From Pyronema omphalodes (taxonomy: Eukaryota > Ascomycota > Pezizomycetes > Pezizales > Pyronemataceae), in contig JAJJXM010000054.1 of assembly GCA_024516155.1 (NCBI GenBank), positions 248,001 through 312,000 on the forward strand: DNA of 64,000 nucleotides. Direction: 5' to 3'. Below, one piece after another: positions 44,455-56,400 of the stretch. Each line of letters begins with the position of its first letter. Positions within the stretch are counted from its first letter, which is position 1. A program made the translations under genes and the position numbers. Below the pieces are notes generated by a model. It saw nothing but the letters and a program-made list of their open reading frames with translations. It was not told the DNA's origin and ran no database searches.

Positions 44455-44862
44455 ATGTTCGAGGGAGGTCGCATGTGGGACAACCGCATGTCGACATGGA
44501 GGATGGAGAAGAAGGAGGAGGCGGAGAGACAAGCCGCCAAATTGAAGGCGAAGGAGGAGAAGGAAAAGAAGGAAAATGAGGAGCGTGCCAAGCGCGGTTT
44601 GGGTCCCAAGGTCTTGACTCCCCAGGAAAAGAAGGAAGCCGCCTTGTGGTGGGAGGCCGACAGGGCCTACGACATGCTGGTTTCCAAGTTACCAAGCCAG
44701 TTTTACGTACATTCCGTTATCTGTTCTTACCGACATATCCAAAAGTCGTTCATTAGTCGCCACCATGAGGACTTTAAGCAAGAACTGTACAACTGGCTCG
44801 AGGACCTCAACGAGGATAGCATGGAGCTTGACGATGCTCAAATTGTTTTGGTCTATGGTTAA
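44455..44862 (+). CDS. Unknown small charged protein with coiled coil
   Basis: A 135-aa protein that I do not recognise. It begins MFEGGRMWDNRMSTWRMEKK. It has a Lys/Glu/Ala-rich helix at about 15-50, then KRGLGPKVLTPQEKKEAALWW and a compact C-terminal half (AYDMLVSKLPSQFYVH, FKQELYNWLEDLNED). There is no signal peptide or membrane segment. The frame is closed shortly upstream of the ATG, which supports this start unless another exon is missed. The preceding 750 bp looks like its spliced leader with a TATA-like box at 43676. Function unknown. Confidence 0.6.
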   Translation: MFEGGRMWDNRMSTWRMEKKEEAERQAAKLKAKEEKEKKENEERAKRGLGPKVLTPQEKKEAALWWEADRAYDMLVSKLPSQFYVHSVICSYRHIQKSFISRHHEDFKQELYNWLEDLNEDSMELDDAQIVLVYG

Positions 44863-44987
44863 GCGTATCGTGTCTCGGGATTCGGTCCCAGTCATCTGTT
44901 TGTCTCCAGTTTTCTAGGGTCTTCGGTCTTGGGTTCTTTCGGTTCCTTGGTCCTCGGTTTTCTGGTGTCCTTTTCTTCGGCCTTACG

Positions 44988-45039
44988 CATATTCACAGCA
45001 TATTCACAGCATATTCACAGCATATCAACAGCATATTCG
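44988..45039. repeat. 11-bp tandem repeat GCATATTCACA
   Basis: Four to five copies lie just downstream of the stop of the charged-protein gene, probably in its 3' untranslated region. The last copy is diverged. Confidence 0.7.
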
Positions 45040-45574
45040 GGGTTTTCTTCGGGTTTTTTTCAACTGGGTTTTCTTCTCGGATTTCATTTTTCATTTTTAC
45101 TAGTATTGGAGTTCTTTGGTCGTTTCTTGGAGTTTTTTTTCTTTGTATTGGGATGTTTTCTTGCGGTTTCTGGTTTGGCAATTGTGGGATATACCCAGTC
45201 TGTAAAGACTCCATAGCGATCTTAGTTACTTTTTACACAGCGACATAGTTACTTACTTACTTACTTAGGCAAATAAATGGATGTTGCCTCGAACATTATT
45301 GCGCTTTCTTGAAACATTGCTTTATTGAATTGTGATATGTATCCACCATCGTACCTTATTATGTCTTGAATTTGTAGATTTGTCTCCATTACAATGTAGC
45401 TTTACCAGATACGATACCAAATCTTCACCAGCTAATCCACTTTAACTCCCGTATACCCACCCTCAATTACGTTCATAATCAATTTGCTAAGCGATGAAAT
45501 AAAAAAAAGAATTCGCCCTAATACAGCACAAATTCTCCTCACACGAAGGAATATTGTTATGGCTGCAAAAAGAA

Positions 45575-45646
45575 TGGAGGAGCGGCGAATCGAACGCCGG
45601 ACCGCCTCTATGCTAAAGAGGAATTATACCACTAAACCACACCCCC
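45575..45646 (-). tRNA. tRNA-Ala(AGC), copy 1
   Basis: A 72-nt cloverleaf on the minus strand. Acceptor GGGGGTG/CTCCTCC includes the G3:T70 wobble that identifies alanine tRNAs, and a T6:T67 mismatch. Anticodon stem CCTCT/AGAGG with loop TTAGCAT (anticodon AGC). T arm CGGCG-TTCGATT-CGCCG. No intron. Identical to the copy at 61602-61673; the flanks are unrelated. Confidence 0.94.
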
Positions 45647-47660
45647 ATGTTATAGTAACTTGCTCTCTGTACGCAACACAAAGCCATATACAGCAGCTTG
45701 CTCTACTACCTCCAGGCTTTGGCAGCTAACTGTCGCGTACTCCCTTCACATAATCTCGCTCGTAGTTTCTGCCATCCAACCTCTGGTACAGTTGGGACGA
45801 AAGTATTGGCAAGGTAACCGCTTACCTTGCCTTCCACCTCTCATAAAAGCCTCTCTATTTTCACCACTGTCTTATCTTCTGTCACTCTCCGAATTGAAAG
45901 TCAATACTTGATTGTGCGAAATTCTTGGCTCAAAATTAATCGATTAGCGATGATACAGAATAATTAATGGGTTTCAAATTAACAAACGGTTCAAGCCCGT
46001 CCAGTAACAAGCAAAATTTCATAAGAGAAAGTGGTACAGCACACCAAGCTGCTGAGGTGTCCGAAGCACTGTATCACAATGGTCATATGTAGTTTCGTGT
46101 TATGTTTTGTTAACATATTCTGCATGATTTAATCCACGGTGATAGCTTTAGATAGATTTACCCGAGAAGAGACTTTGGTTAAGAAAAGAACACGGGGAAT
46201 GTTTGTTCTAAACGCGCAGCTCTGATGCTGCGTAATAACCCCATGAGTACTCGATATATGGACGATAATGCAGTAAAGATGGCGATATAGTAGGCTGTTC
46301 AGTCGTTTCAAATGTCGGAGCAGCTTATCCATGGCTGACGATTTGAACACAATAGTAGAAGACTTATATATAAATAGTGCTGAATAGGAGTTGATGCTGT
46401 TTTAAACGCAACTGAGGCAACGAAATGGCGTAAAGGAGGAAGATGCTGACTCCACCCCGATGAAAGCCGCACCACTCTAGAGGTGCTGGTAAATGTGATA
46501 ATGAGGTATAAGTTTCGGGAGTTTCTGGGAGGGGGCGACGCAGCGAGTTGTGCGTGTTGTTGGAGTACTGACTTCTTGGAACTCCATCAAGCTCCATCGC
46601 TTGGCAAACTAGTTTGGACTTTGAGAAGCTCCCACGAACACCTCGCTCCAAGTCCACTTTGTACTTCAAGCTTCCTCCACAAATTTCAGTTCAATGATTC
46701 TCTGTCACGTCGATGCTCTTTACAGCTTTGTTTACCCGTTCAATCGCCAATACTAATCTTGCAACAGCCGTACCCTAAAATTTAACATCAATCCTGTTTC
46801 AGTATGGCTAGCTAGGAGCCGTACAGATGGAGGTAGGAAGTGGAACTCTGGTCATCTAATGCATTGAAACAAAAATACGCTGCCTACAGAAAACTCCTCT
46901 CCGATCCTCATTCTCAGTCTCGCATCCCGGCCCGCTCTCCTACCGGCTTTTGTAATTGCTTTCAGTCCCGACTCATGTTCCGAATCAGTGGAAACACCAG
47001 CATACAGCAACCGAAACCGGAAGTACCGGTAACTCCCCCGACTCATGAGATACACCGAAACAATGCATCTGGAAGGGTTTCGTTTATGTAATATCTTCCG
47101 AGTAGCGATGTCTCGGATGATTGATTGACGTCGGATGATTGCACACCTTACCAGATAGGTGAGAAACATAACTCCTACATACCGTTTCTGCAGATGTTCC
47201 TGCGGGATATGCGCGTGGGACCTGCATTCGCTAACGCGCAAGAGTAGTGTTCTGCGGGCCCATGGCGGTAGCGCTTGATGGGCCTGCAAGCCAAACTGTC
47301 AGTTCTGCGAGATAAAATTGCAGAGATGAAGATCGGATGTGAAGGCAGCAGGGCTGTTTGTCAGGCGTGACATCTAGAATCTATCGGAAGCCACTGCTTA
47401 GCGTAAGAAGGCTGCTCTATGAAGCTACACTTCTATTTACAGGTTTAAGCTTATGGATCAAGTGCATACAAGTCAAGAGCGGTACGGCCCTGATTGACAC
47501 TACAGTTCATCGTCTTCTCTGACGATCATCGAGAGGAAAGGCTTCTAGACCTAGCGAGAATGAGTAAGGATGAAACACAGAGTACCAAAAACTGCTCCTC
47601 TGTAAAATTCGAATTAGCTAACACCCAGAAATAACAGATATTACTCGCACTCAATCTGAA
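45647..47660. other. Intergenic 2 kb
   Basis: No gene supported. Frames at 46483-46785 and 46852-47289 show no family resemblance. Confidence 0.4.
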
Positions 47661-47677
47661 ATTCCACTAACCCCCGA

Positions 47678-47911
47678 GTGAAAATTTTCTTCCGTGCATA
47701 TTCTGCATACCGAACGCCGAAGGATTCTACTCCATCATGGGAAAAGACACGCCGAGGTCCTCCACCTGCAGATCTATCACCGAGGAGCTTTCCTGAGTAT
47801 CTTTACCGAAGAGAGTCCTTCCATATGGCCGAGCAAGGGCTCTTCAACGCTCACATGATGAACAGAAGGGTTAGCCCTAAAATACAGAGCTGGCGCCAAG
47901 GTATCAATTAG
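47678..47911 (+). other. Coding-like open segment, unknown
   Basis: An open frame of about 75 codons with protein-like composition (PKDSTPSWEKTRRGPP, FPEYLYRRESFHMAEQGLF). It has no ATG; the frame begins with GTG after a stop. A GTATCA donor near 47901 could join it to a further short open stretch beginning after TTACTGATAG near 47999. It could be a remnant of a gene or an internal exon of an unrecognised one. Confidence 0.25.
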
Positions 47912-48103
47912 CACTTCAATCAAGAGCATGATACTCTACAGGAATGATATATCTCTTGATATTTGAGATCTCAAACTGAGGAGTTTTATTTACTGATAGG
48001 GGCCGCGGTTATCGAAGATTTGGGTTTCCAGCATCCAGTGATTACTAAGGAAAGATTGGACTGCCTGCTATAATCAATTTCATATAAATTTTATCCCTTG
48101 ACA

Positions 48104-48461
48104 ATGAAGAAGATCGTTATATGGATATTCGGCAAAGGCTTTGCGTATTCCATGGACGAGGATTGGATTCGAAACAGGTAATTGAATGGAGTTAAGTGAG
48201 TGGAATGTCATATCATCATAACAAGCAAGAGTGGCTGATAAGGTTAAAGAACATTTGAAACTGGCATCCGTTCACCCCACTAGTACAGGAGGGCTAGAGG
48301 ACAGGCGGGATGTTTCTATATTCCCTCCGCACTCGCACTCGCAAAAGTACCATAGCAACATTAAAAAGTCTCAGAGAACCACGCGATACTACAGGGCTGC
48401 TGGCCCCTATCTCCGCCTCCAATGGAAGTTAGCGGCGGCTTCTGGGTCAGGGCATACCTAG
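48104..48461 (+). CDS. Possible short gene or remnant with a SIR2-like/Rossmann-type start
   Basis: Two exons, 48104-48177 and 48230-48461 (52-nt intron, GTAATT donor, AAG acceptor), give 101 aa. The start MKKIVIWIFGKGFAYSMDED resembles the glycine-rich N-terminal strand-loop of fungal SIR2-like proteins (usually GAGFS), followed by a helix-like DKVKEHLKLA. The usual Ala and Ser of that motif are changed (GKGFAY), and the frame ends at 101 aa where the family is several hundred residues long. It is therefore a truncated relative or a chance similarity. No catalytic residues can be pointed to. Confidence 0.3.
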
Positions 48462-49579
48462 TACTGTTCACATGTCTTCCTTTGATGACCCCGGGCTCAT
48501 CTCCATCATTTGTTTGCGGATGGTCGCCCGCTGCTCGCCCTGACGCCCTAACAGCCTTAACCCACACCCCAGATCCCTCCCTCTCGCTTGCCACGATTTA
48601 CAATGGCCATCAGGGGTTTGTAAAGAAAGCCAGGCTTCGCTTCAGCAGTCGCGATCTGAATTCCGGTCTCCGCTGCGGGCCCGCTTATTCCTTGGCGCCG
48701 GCCTCGTATTCTCCACAGTCTAATCAATAAGAACATACGATCTGCACCAAATCTTTGACGCGGTTATATTGAACGCGGGTATATAGGAAGTAGTTTCGAC
48801 TTTACAACCTCAGCCAGGCTAGTCACGAGACACGTCGGGCCTTTCACCTCTTTCTCAATAGACGTGCGTGCGCTGTGCCGGTTAGACGGTACCACGGGAG
48901 ATGTACTCACCTCCAGCATCGTCGCCGGAAGCAGCGGCGGTCGGGTAAAATAAGCTTTCTCTTCCCGCCCCCGCGCTGGGGTTTGTGGTTTTCTGGTCCG
49001 CAGCTACCATCTCCGGGTTTCTCTTCTCTCATCCGGGCGCCTCCGTTTACCGTGTATCAAATCCGGGTTTCACTGATCTATTCCCGGTGCGATGATATCG
49101 AATCCGGGTTTTGAGCTCTTTAATCCGAGCTATGAGGCAATACTCTATCCAGGCTGTATTGGAACCATATTTTCCGGGTTCGAGTTCTGATATGCAGAAT
49201 CTTTGGTTTTGCAGCTGCTCCCAAAGCTGTCACCGAATTGTTACACATGAAACTGCCGCGCTGTTTCTCCGAGTGCTCACGGAGTTTTGTGTCGGAGTCG
49301 CAGGCTCACCGACCGCCGCGAGCTAAAGTCGGGATTCACCAGTCCTGTCAGTTTGATGAACGTGTGCACGTGGGGCCAGTATTCAGCTATGCTTTAACAA
49401 TCTTCTCAAAAACGACGAAATCTCGCATTTTGGTATATCACATATCTCCCAGCTATCTCCAATCTCCATCTTAAAGCTTCCAGTCAAAGAAAAAAAGACA
49501 ATCAAAAGGGTTAAATAAAAAAGAACTTGAAGTAATAGAAGGAACAGAGAAAGGAAGGAATAAAGACAAAAATAGAAGA
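48462..49579. other. Intergenic, ras2 3' side
   Basis: No gene seen. TCCGGGTTT-like motifs recur between 49013 and 49110. An A-rich plus strand at 49485-49590 marks the ras2 3' flank. Confidence 0.4.
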
Positions 49580-50439
49580 CTATAGTATAACACAACCCCT
49601 CTTCTTACCCCCATTTCCTCCCTTCTTTGCTTTACCGCCACGCGCCCCCTGTGCCGCCCCCATATCTCCCGGATCACCCGTCCCTGTGTTCCTTCGCGGT
49701 CCCCCAACATTCCTCTGTCGTCTAAGGAGTCTAACGACTTCAAAGAAGGCGCGCTCAACGTTGACACAGTTTTTAGCTGAAGCCTCGACGAATTCGCAGC
49801 CAAGCTCTCTGGCAAGCGCGTGGCCCTCCTGTGTCGACACTTCTCTCTCGGTGACCTTATCACTCTTGTTTCCGACCAACATTATCGGAACAGATCCACT
49901 AGCAGGGGATCCTCCATTGTACATCGCATTTGAGTTGTTGTAGTTTGCCAATGGACTTCCACCGGTACCGGCGCTTTCCTTAACCCGCAAAATCTGGTTG
50001 TGGAATCGAGGGATTCGTGTGAAACTCGAGCGCGACGATATAGAGTATACCAAAACAAATCCTTCACCGTCTCGAATCCATTGGTCCCGTAATGCTGTGT
50101 ATTCTTCCTGTCCGGCGGTATCGAGAACTTCTAACATACAGCTGAAACCGTCGATTACTACTTGCTTCCGGTAGCTGTCTTCGATGGTAGGATCATAGGT
50201 CTCGACGAAGTGGTTCAGACATAGCTATGTTGAGTTAGCAGGCGTACATGATTGTGATGGAAGAAGGGTTGCGGGATGAAAATGAGTGGCGCGGCCGCAA
50301 AAGATGAGTCTCCGGGCGACACGACAACATCTCAATGCAGTGACAGCAAGGGGATGCTCACCTGAATCGTCAACGCGGTCTTTCCTACACCTCCATCTCC
50401 AAGCACCACAAGCTTATATAGGGTCATCCGCGTACCCAT
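49580..50439 (-). CDS. ras2: Ras-family small GTPase, Ras2 type
   Basis: A membrane-anchored GTP switch upstream of MAPK/cAMP signalling in filamentous fungi. Exons 50439-50362 and 50224-49580 (137-nt intron, GTGAGC donor, CTAAC branch, phase 0) give 240 aa. G1 is GDGGVGKT (15-22), the effector region [10 protein letters not shown]3 DTAGQEEY, G4 NKSD and G5 EASAK. The C-terminus is basic and ends CVIL, a CAAX box whose final Leu favours geranylgeranylation. An Asn/Gly/Ser-rich insert of about 28 residues (around [16 protein letters not shown]) sits between the switch-II helix region and the NKSD strand; insertions here are a known feature of fungal Ras2 proteins. The start gives [17 protein letters not shown], and the next Met at residue 5 is an alternative. 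Confidence 0.95.
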
Positions 50440-51120
50440 ATTGAGTATATTCTAGGATATCAGGAGCGTTGATAGCTAAGCGAGTGTTTTGCGATGGTGT
50501 TGGAAGCTGGTGTTGCGCTTGCTGCGTTGCGTCGCGAGGGAATTGTCGTTGCGCGATGCTTTGCTGCTGCTGCTGCTGCTGCTGCTTGCGATGAGTGCGA
50601 TGGGTTTGGGTGGGCTTCGTCGTGTTTTTGGTCGAGGTGGACGGAAAGGTGGACGGCGATGGATAGGAATGGATTGGGCTCGTGGTAGTCCTCGTGCAGA
50701 AGCGAGCGGACAAGCGACTCGGGATAGTAGTAGTAGTAAGGGATGGATGGTACGGGGGTGGTAGGAATAATAGGGTGTGGGTGGTGTGGGTGGATGAACG
50801 GATAGGATGGTTGGTGCGAGGGAGGGAGGCAGAGAGAGGGAACTAATTGAGTGTAGTGCAAGAACTGCCACCTGCTGCACACCGCGGCCAGAGATTATTA
50901 GTCGGGGGAGCTACAGTAGATTAAAATCGAGTGAGCGTTCTTAATCGAGTTGCTACAATTGAAATTCGAATATTAAGTATATTTTATTATTATTCAGAAG
51001 AAGGAGAAGGGAGGGGAGGGGAGGGGAGGATACTGTACACTTTTCTGATGATAATAATAACAGCTCCGGAAATAATAACAATAATAATACTACTACTACT
51101 GTTGAACGAAGCTATTTCAA
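50440..51120 (-). promoter_or_regulatory. AUG-free leader/promoter region of ras2
   Basis: Reading in the ras2 direction, no ATG occurs for about 680 bases upstream of the start, where about ten would be expected. The strand is pyrimidine-rich (CCATCC, CTCCCTCC) and holds a CAG repeat (50562-50585). This suggests a long leader kept free of upstream starts. Open frames in this stretch on either strand are therefore not treated as genes. Confidence 0.5.
50562..50585. repeat. Trinucleotide repeat (CTG/CAG), about 8 copies
   Basis: A GCT run on the plus strand, CAG in the sense of the ras2 leader. Confidence 0.9.
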
Positions 51121-53480
51121 ATCATCGCACAAGAACAAGAGAGAGAAATTTACAAATGTCAGGAAACCCAGCAACCTATCTATCTATCTATCTATCTATG
51201 TACACAATAAAAAGCAGACAGCCGAGATGATAACGTCGGGCTACACAAAAAAAACCTGCCAGTCTGCCTTTTGATTGTCCTATTGGTGGCGTATCAAGGT
51301 GCAACCCAACCCAGGTGCAACAAGTTAAGTTGCTATAGAAGCAAGCCCAGCCAGCCAGCCAGCCAGCCATACCAGATAGAAATAACAAGTGTCACGCGTT
51401 GTAGCCCTGGGAGCCTGCGAAGCCTGCGTAGCCTGTGAAGACTGCGAAAGCCTATGAAAGTCCGCGAAAATCCTCGTAGCCCTCGTATGTAGCCCGTGAA
51501 GTCCTCGTAGCCCGGGAGCCCTGGGAGCCCTGGGAGCCCGCATATGTATCCACAAAGCCTAATCCCAATCCTAATCCTAATCAGCTAGGCGAGCTTTACA
51601 GCTGAGATTTGGATTGGACGACTCTTAAACCCCGGCCAGATTCAGAATTTCGCTTCCCTTTCCTTTGCCTTATTTTCTCTTTTCTTTGCTTGGAAAATGG
51701 AAATAAATAAATAAAATAAAAATGAAATGATAGATAGGCATGCATATCGAGTCGATAACGATTGAATCTTTGAATCTTTGAATCTTTGGATCATATGTCA
51801 TATCGTATGTACAGATAGTAAATATATGGACGACTATGGAATGGGATTATAATGATGCAATGAAGTTTGAACTTTAACCCAAACAACGGGGGTTATTAGC
51901 AGTACTACGACAACAATAATAAAGACAAACCAGAAACCCCCAAACAGACAACGAAAAAAGTGACAGAGTACCATGATTTGATACCATGCTGTAGAAATAG
52001 CGAAATACCGAAACAGAAAAATAAAAACCGCTTCATTATGCGAGCAGATTATATAAATCCATCCATCCATCCATTCATTACCATTAGAACCTCATAACTA
52101 AGATCGAGTCTACAGTCTACACAGCATACCATACCAAGCCAACATCCAAATCTGCACCCCGACCAAAAAAGTTCAGCTATCTACTATCGCCTATCGTGAA
52201 CCAAAAAATTTTTTTTTTCAGAAGTGCTGGAGTGCTGAGGTGCTGGAGTGCAGGAGTGCAGAAATAGGTTTTTGGCATGATGGGTTGACTAGGTTGTGAC
52301 TGGTGGATTGTGTGGAGTTTGTGTACCCTGACTGGGATTGATGTGGGAGGCGGCGGCGGGGGGTGGAGGGGGGGGGGGGGGGGGGGGGGGGAGGGAAGGG
52401 AAGGGAAGGGAAGAGAGAGAGAGAAGGGGATGGGGAGGTTATGATACTGTATTGTACTGTACTGTATGTATGTATGTAATCCAATATGTAAAATTCAAGC
52501 GATGTAACTCAGTAGTCAGGAGGAATTGCATATATATATATATATATATACCTATACACTTCTCTTTCTCTATCAACCGGTTTCTGGGAAAAAAACTTAT
52601 GAACTTATGTATCCTCGCTTACCTCCGTAGCTTGTATGTCTGGATTATGGATGGATGGCAATTGACAATGGACAATAGAAAATGTCTTGATGGGTAGGTA
52701 TATATTACAGCTGCAGTACATTACATGCAAGTAACGTATATGATTTCACTACCTCATTCTCATTCTCACGATTCATCATCCCATCCCATCCCATCCCATC
52801 CCATCCCATCCCATCCCATCCCATCCCATCATAACACTACCGGCGGCGGTATCACCACATCACCACATCACCACATCACCATATTACCAATAACCCGGGT
52901 CCAGTTGGGTTAGATTTAAACAGTGGGGCGGGGGGAGGGGGGGGGGGGGGGGGGTTTAATTTCATTAAAAAAAAAAACACTTCACTAAACTTGGAATGAT
53001 AATAGATGATGTCTTTGAAGTTTCAAAACAGAAAAAATGAAATTCTTTTTTCTTTGCTTTGCTTTGCTTTTAGATGCTGGGACGGGACGGCTTGGGATGG
53101 GACCCCCCCCCCTCCTCCTCCCCTGCCCTTCCCTCCTTCTCCAAAAAAGAAAAAAAATTGAAATTTGTTGTTGTGACTTGTAACTTGCAATGCTGCACTG
53201 TTGCACTATCTACTATCCACTGCTACCCACCGAGAAAAGTCAGGCAAGGTAACGGAAAGGAAAAGATTGGATTGGATTGGATGGTATGGTATGGTATGGT
53301 ATGGTGCACTATGGAAAGTAATGACAACGTCCAGAAGTCCGTGCGCAGGGCGTAAGGAGGAAGGAAGGAAGAAAGGAAGGAAGGTAGCTTGAAGTATGGG
53401 GCCATACAGCGCAGTGAAGACAAGGCGAAGATTGGGTGGAATACTTGAATAAGATAGGTAGGTAGGTAACCTAATAAGGA
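51000..53480. repeat. Microsatellite-dense region
   Basis: Many simple repeats lie within 2.5 kb: CTAT at 51175-51199, AGCC at 51345-51368, ATCC at 52057-52073, a G run of 24 at 52368-52391 followed by GGGAA repeats to about 52414, TA at 52530-52550, CCCAT (about 10 copies) at 52779-52830, CACCACAT at 52853-52882, G run of 18 at 52937-52954, ATGGT at 53281-53306, GGAAGGAA at 53357-53383. No gene was found in it. Confidence 0.85.
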
Positions 53481-56400
53481 TTGAGGTCTACATGGTGAGG
53501 TGAAGAAAAAAAAACATCTGATAGCGTTTATTACTTGTTACGGCGGTTATGAGTTATGGGTTATGGGTTATCAGATGTCGAAAACTATTTCTGTGGATGG
53601 ATAGTGTTGATAAAATTACTATACTAAAGCCAAAAGCAGAAAGACAAAAAAAAAATTAAAAAAAAGAGATATCAGATTTTTTTCTTTCCTTGAAGGTCAG
53701 CCGAGGGAGAACTGATTTCTCAAATCCAACTTCCTGTTCTTCTAATATGGTTTCCACCTTGGCTACACTGCTGCAAATATCGGAACGATAGAGCTTTCTT
53801 TCTTTACCTTTTTACCTTTGGTGTTTCCATGATAACATGTAGCGTATGTAGTTATCTCGTGCACCTAGATTGATGTAGTAACCTAACTACTATGTACATA
53901 GACAGCGCGGGCGGTTACGCTTGTACCTTGCAGTCCTTTCTTCGCGCGATGAAACTAGGAAATTATACTATCTCTATTGTTCCTACGTTATAAGCTCCCA
54001 TGGATAACGATACCTTAATCCATATCTTTAATCCTTTCACTTTGTAATTTCAGGCAAGGCCACGGCAAGGCGACGGCAAAGTGAAGTGCGGTTGGTAAAT
54101 TGATATCAATTGATTCGTTGCGCGGTTATTTCGAGCTCGCAAAGCTGCATCTAGGGTCCTTTCCCGCGATTTTTTGAAAATTCGATGCATAGGAAAAGTC
54201 GCCAAGAGGTATAGGCTGTGATATCGGGTCGAGAGACGGCTGCGCGCTGTGCACTACTTTATTTTTGCGTTAACATGGTATCGCGATCGATACCCTGGCA
54301 CCGCGACTTCACGTTGGCGGCGCAGTAACAGATAACATATATGTAGTGGAGGAAATTCGGGTGGAATTGTTTCCAAACTTAGTAAGTAAATCGACAGTAA
54401 CCAGTGCAGTAAATCCAAAGTTTACAAATCTGTAGGTATTTCTTGATTATCGTCTTCTTCGGCCGACATCGTCTCCTACCTGAAGCGTGCAGAAAAATAA
54501 AGTAACAAAATGGCGGTTAAAAGTGCCCACTCGCACCATACCCTAAAGCCACGCCACGCACAGACGCGGAACCAAGAAAAACCAGCAAGCTCTAGACCTC
54601 TCGCTAAAACGGCCATATAAAATTGCGAACGGTGTTGAACGAGATGAGATATAAACTATAGAAGTGAAACATATTCCCCCCCGCTAATTGAGATGAACGT
54701 TTAGCTGGGAAGCAGGGTAAATTATGACTTTATGAAAAGGAAGCATGACTCCAGTGTCCCGGGAAAAATAAAGGAGGCTCATGATGGGTGAAATAGGTAG
54801 GAGCTGAAGAAAATGTAACTCCTGACTCCTGAGCTTGCCTCCTGACTCTTGAGCCCTGGAGAATTTTGAGGTATCAGATGTGATAGATACCTACCGACAC
54901 TAGGTCTGACCCCGAATCTGCGGAATTCACTGTTTCCCGAAGAATTCCAGAGACCTTGTGCCGAAAATAAAATAAAAAGATCCCTGAGAGTCTTCATTGG
55001 CTTGAAATTGCCGCCTTGTCATGGCGCCGAGAAAATCGAGAAGAAAAAAAAACGTCTCCCGACGTCCGTCATTAAAAAACCCTCACAGACATAATTCAAA
55101 TTGACGTGGGTAGTCCGATTTTAAAGTTGTTCAGTCAAGATCAATGACCCCTCATAATCAATGCTTAATTCACCACACGAGGCGGGTGAGTAAATGTGTA
55201 TTCTTTGCAGCCTTGTCTTCAATTGTCCTGAAGTTGTATTGAAGTTGGGATTAGAACATTAGGGTTCCACGTGGGTTCTATTATCGTGGACTGAACCTCG
55301 CTGCCTGCGATATGATTGCCGACATCGACTGGAAAGCCTCAGGTTGGCCTCGCGCAGACGCGGTGCGCGATATCGACTTCTTTTGCCACCGTATGGCTAC
55401 TCCAGGTGCGGGGTAAAGTTATGAGCTTGCGAACGCCGTGAACACCGCGAATTGCCACTGGTTAGACTATAGACAGACGGTCAGCCTGGCTGCCTGGTGC
55501 GGGGAAGTTTTGCAGCCTTTATGTAGGAAGTGCTCGAGCTGTGCATAGAGTCAGTCACTCATTAAGTACCGTGCCCGATATCTGAGTGCCGTGACATGTG
55601 AACCTTTTCCAAGTGAAGTGCCGAAAAGGCGCTCGTACCTAAACCTGAGATCACCGAAACCATAATTCTCGAGTTCTTCAGCTCTTCAGCTCACCGATTC
55701 ACCGATGTTGATGTGTATTGACCGATTCACCGGTTCGTTGATATGCTTGCTCTTTTTTACTATGATCCACACGAGCTCGCAATTGGATCTAAAAAATCAA
55801 ACAGCTGCAGAACAAGAGTACATATCACGATTGGTATAAAATATGTCGCCAAGAATCTTTAACGTTAGTGCATATTTCCTCCCGAAGTCTCGACCTGAAG
55901 TCACAGTTCACAAAGCCCACAAGCCGCCGATGTATCAACTTGACCCGCAATAAATTCACGAAATCTTGGCCGCCGTTCCCATACGGTCGGGAATTGGAAG
56001 TTTCCAAACGGGAGGTTCCGTGTTGCCGTTCTATGTACACATGGTGCCATAGAGGACATCTTCCCATATCCGTTCCATAGATAGCTTTCGTTTTCCGTCG
56101 CTTTCTCCAGCTCCACAGAATTCTGCACGTGTCGCCGTGAAGTCGCCGAGAGTCTCCAAGAACTCCAAGACTCCAAGTCATATGTAGAAGCTCCACAACG
56201 GCGGCCGGCTTGGCTTGGTCCTTGTTCTTTGTCAACTTCGCGCGCGGTCGCGGTGAGCATGTGTCGCTACGTCGGCGACGATGAAGTTAACAAGTTAGCA
56301 AGTTTGCCACCGTCCATCGCCTATTGACATCGCGCTTTCGGTTCACCGAGATCATGATTATCGGATATCTGCCTGCAGATTTTTGGTACAAAATTCACAC

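Noticed and set aside
50460..50882. Open frames of 64-140 codons upstream of ras2
   Set aside because: They are low-complexity translations of the pyrimidine-rich, AUG-free leader; several overlap each other on both strands.
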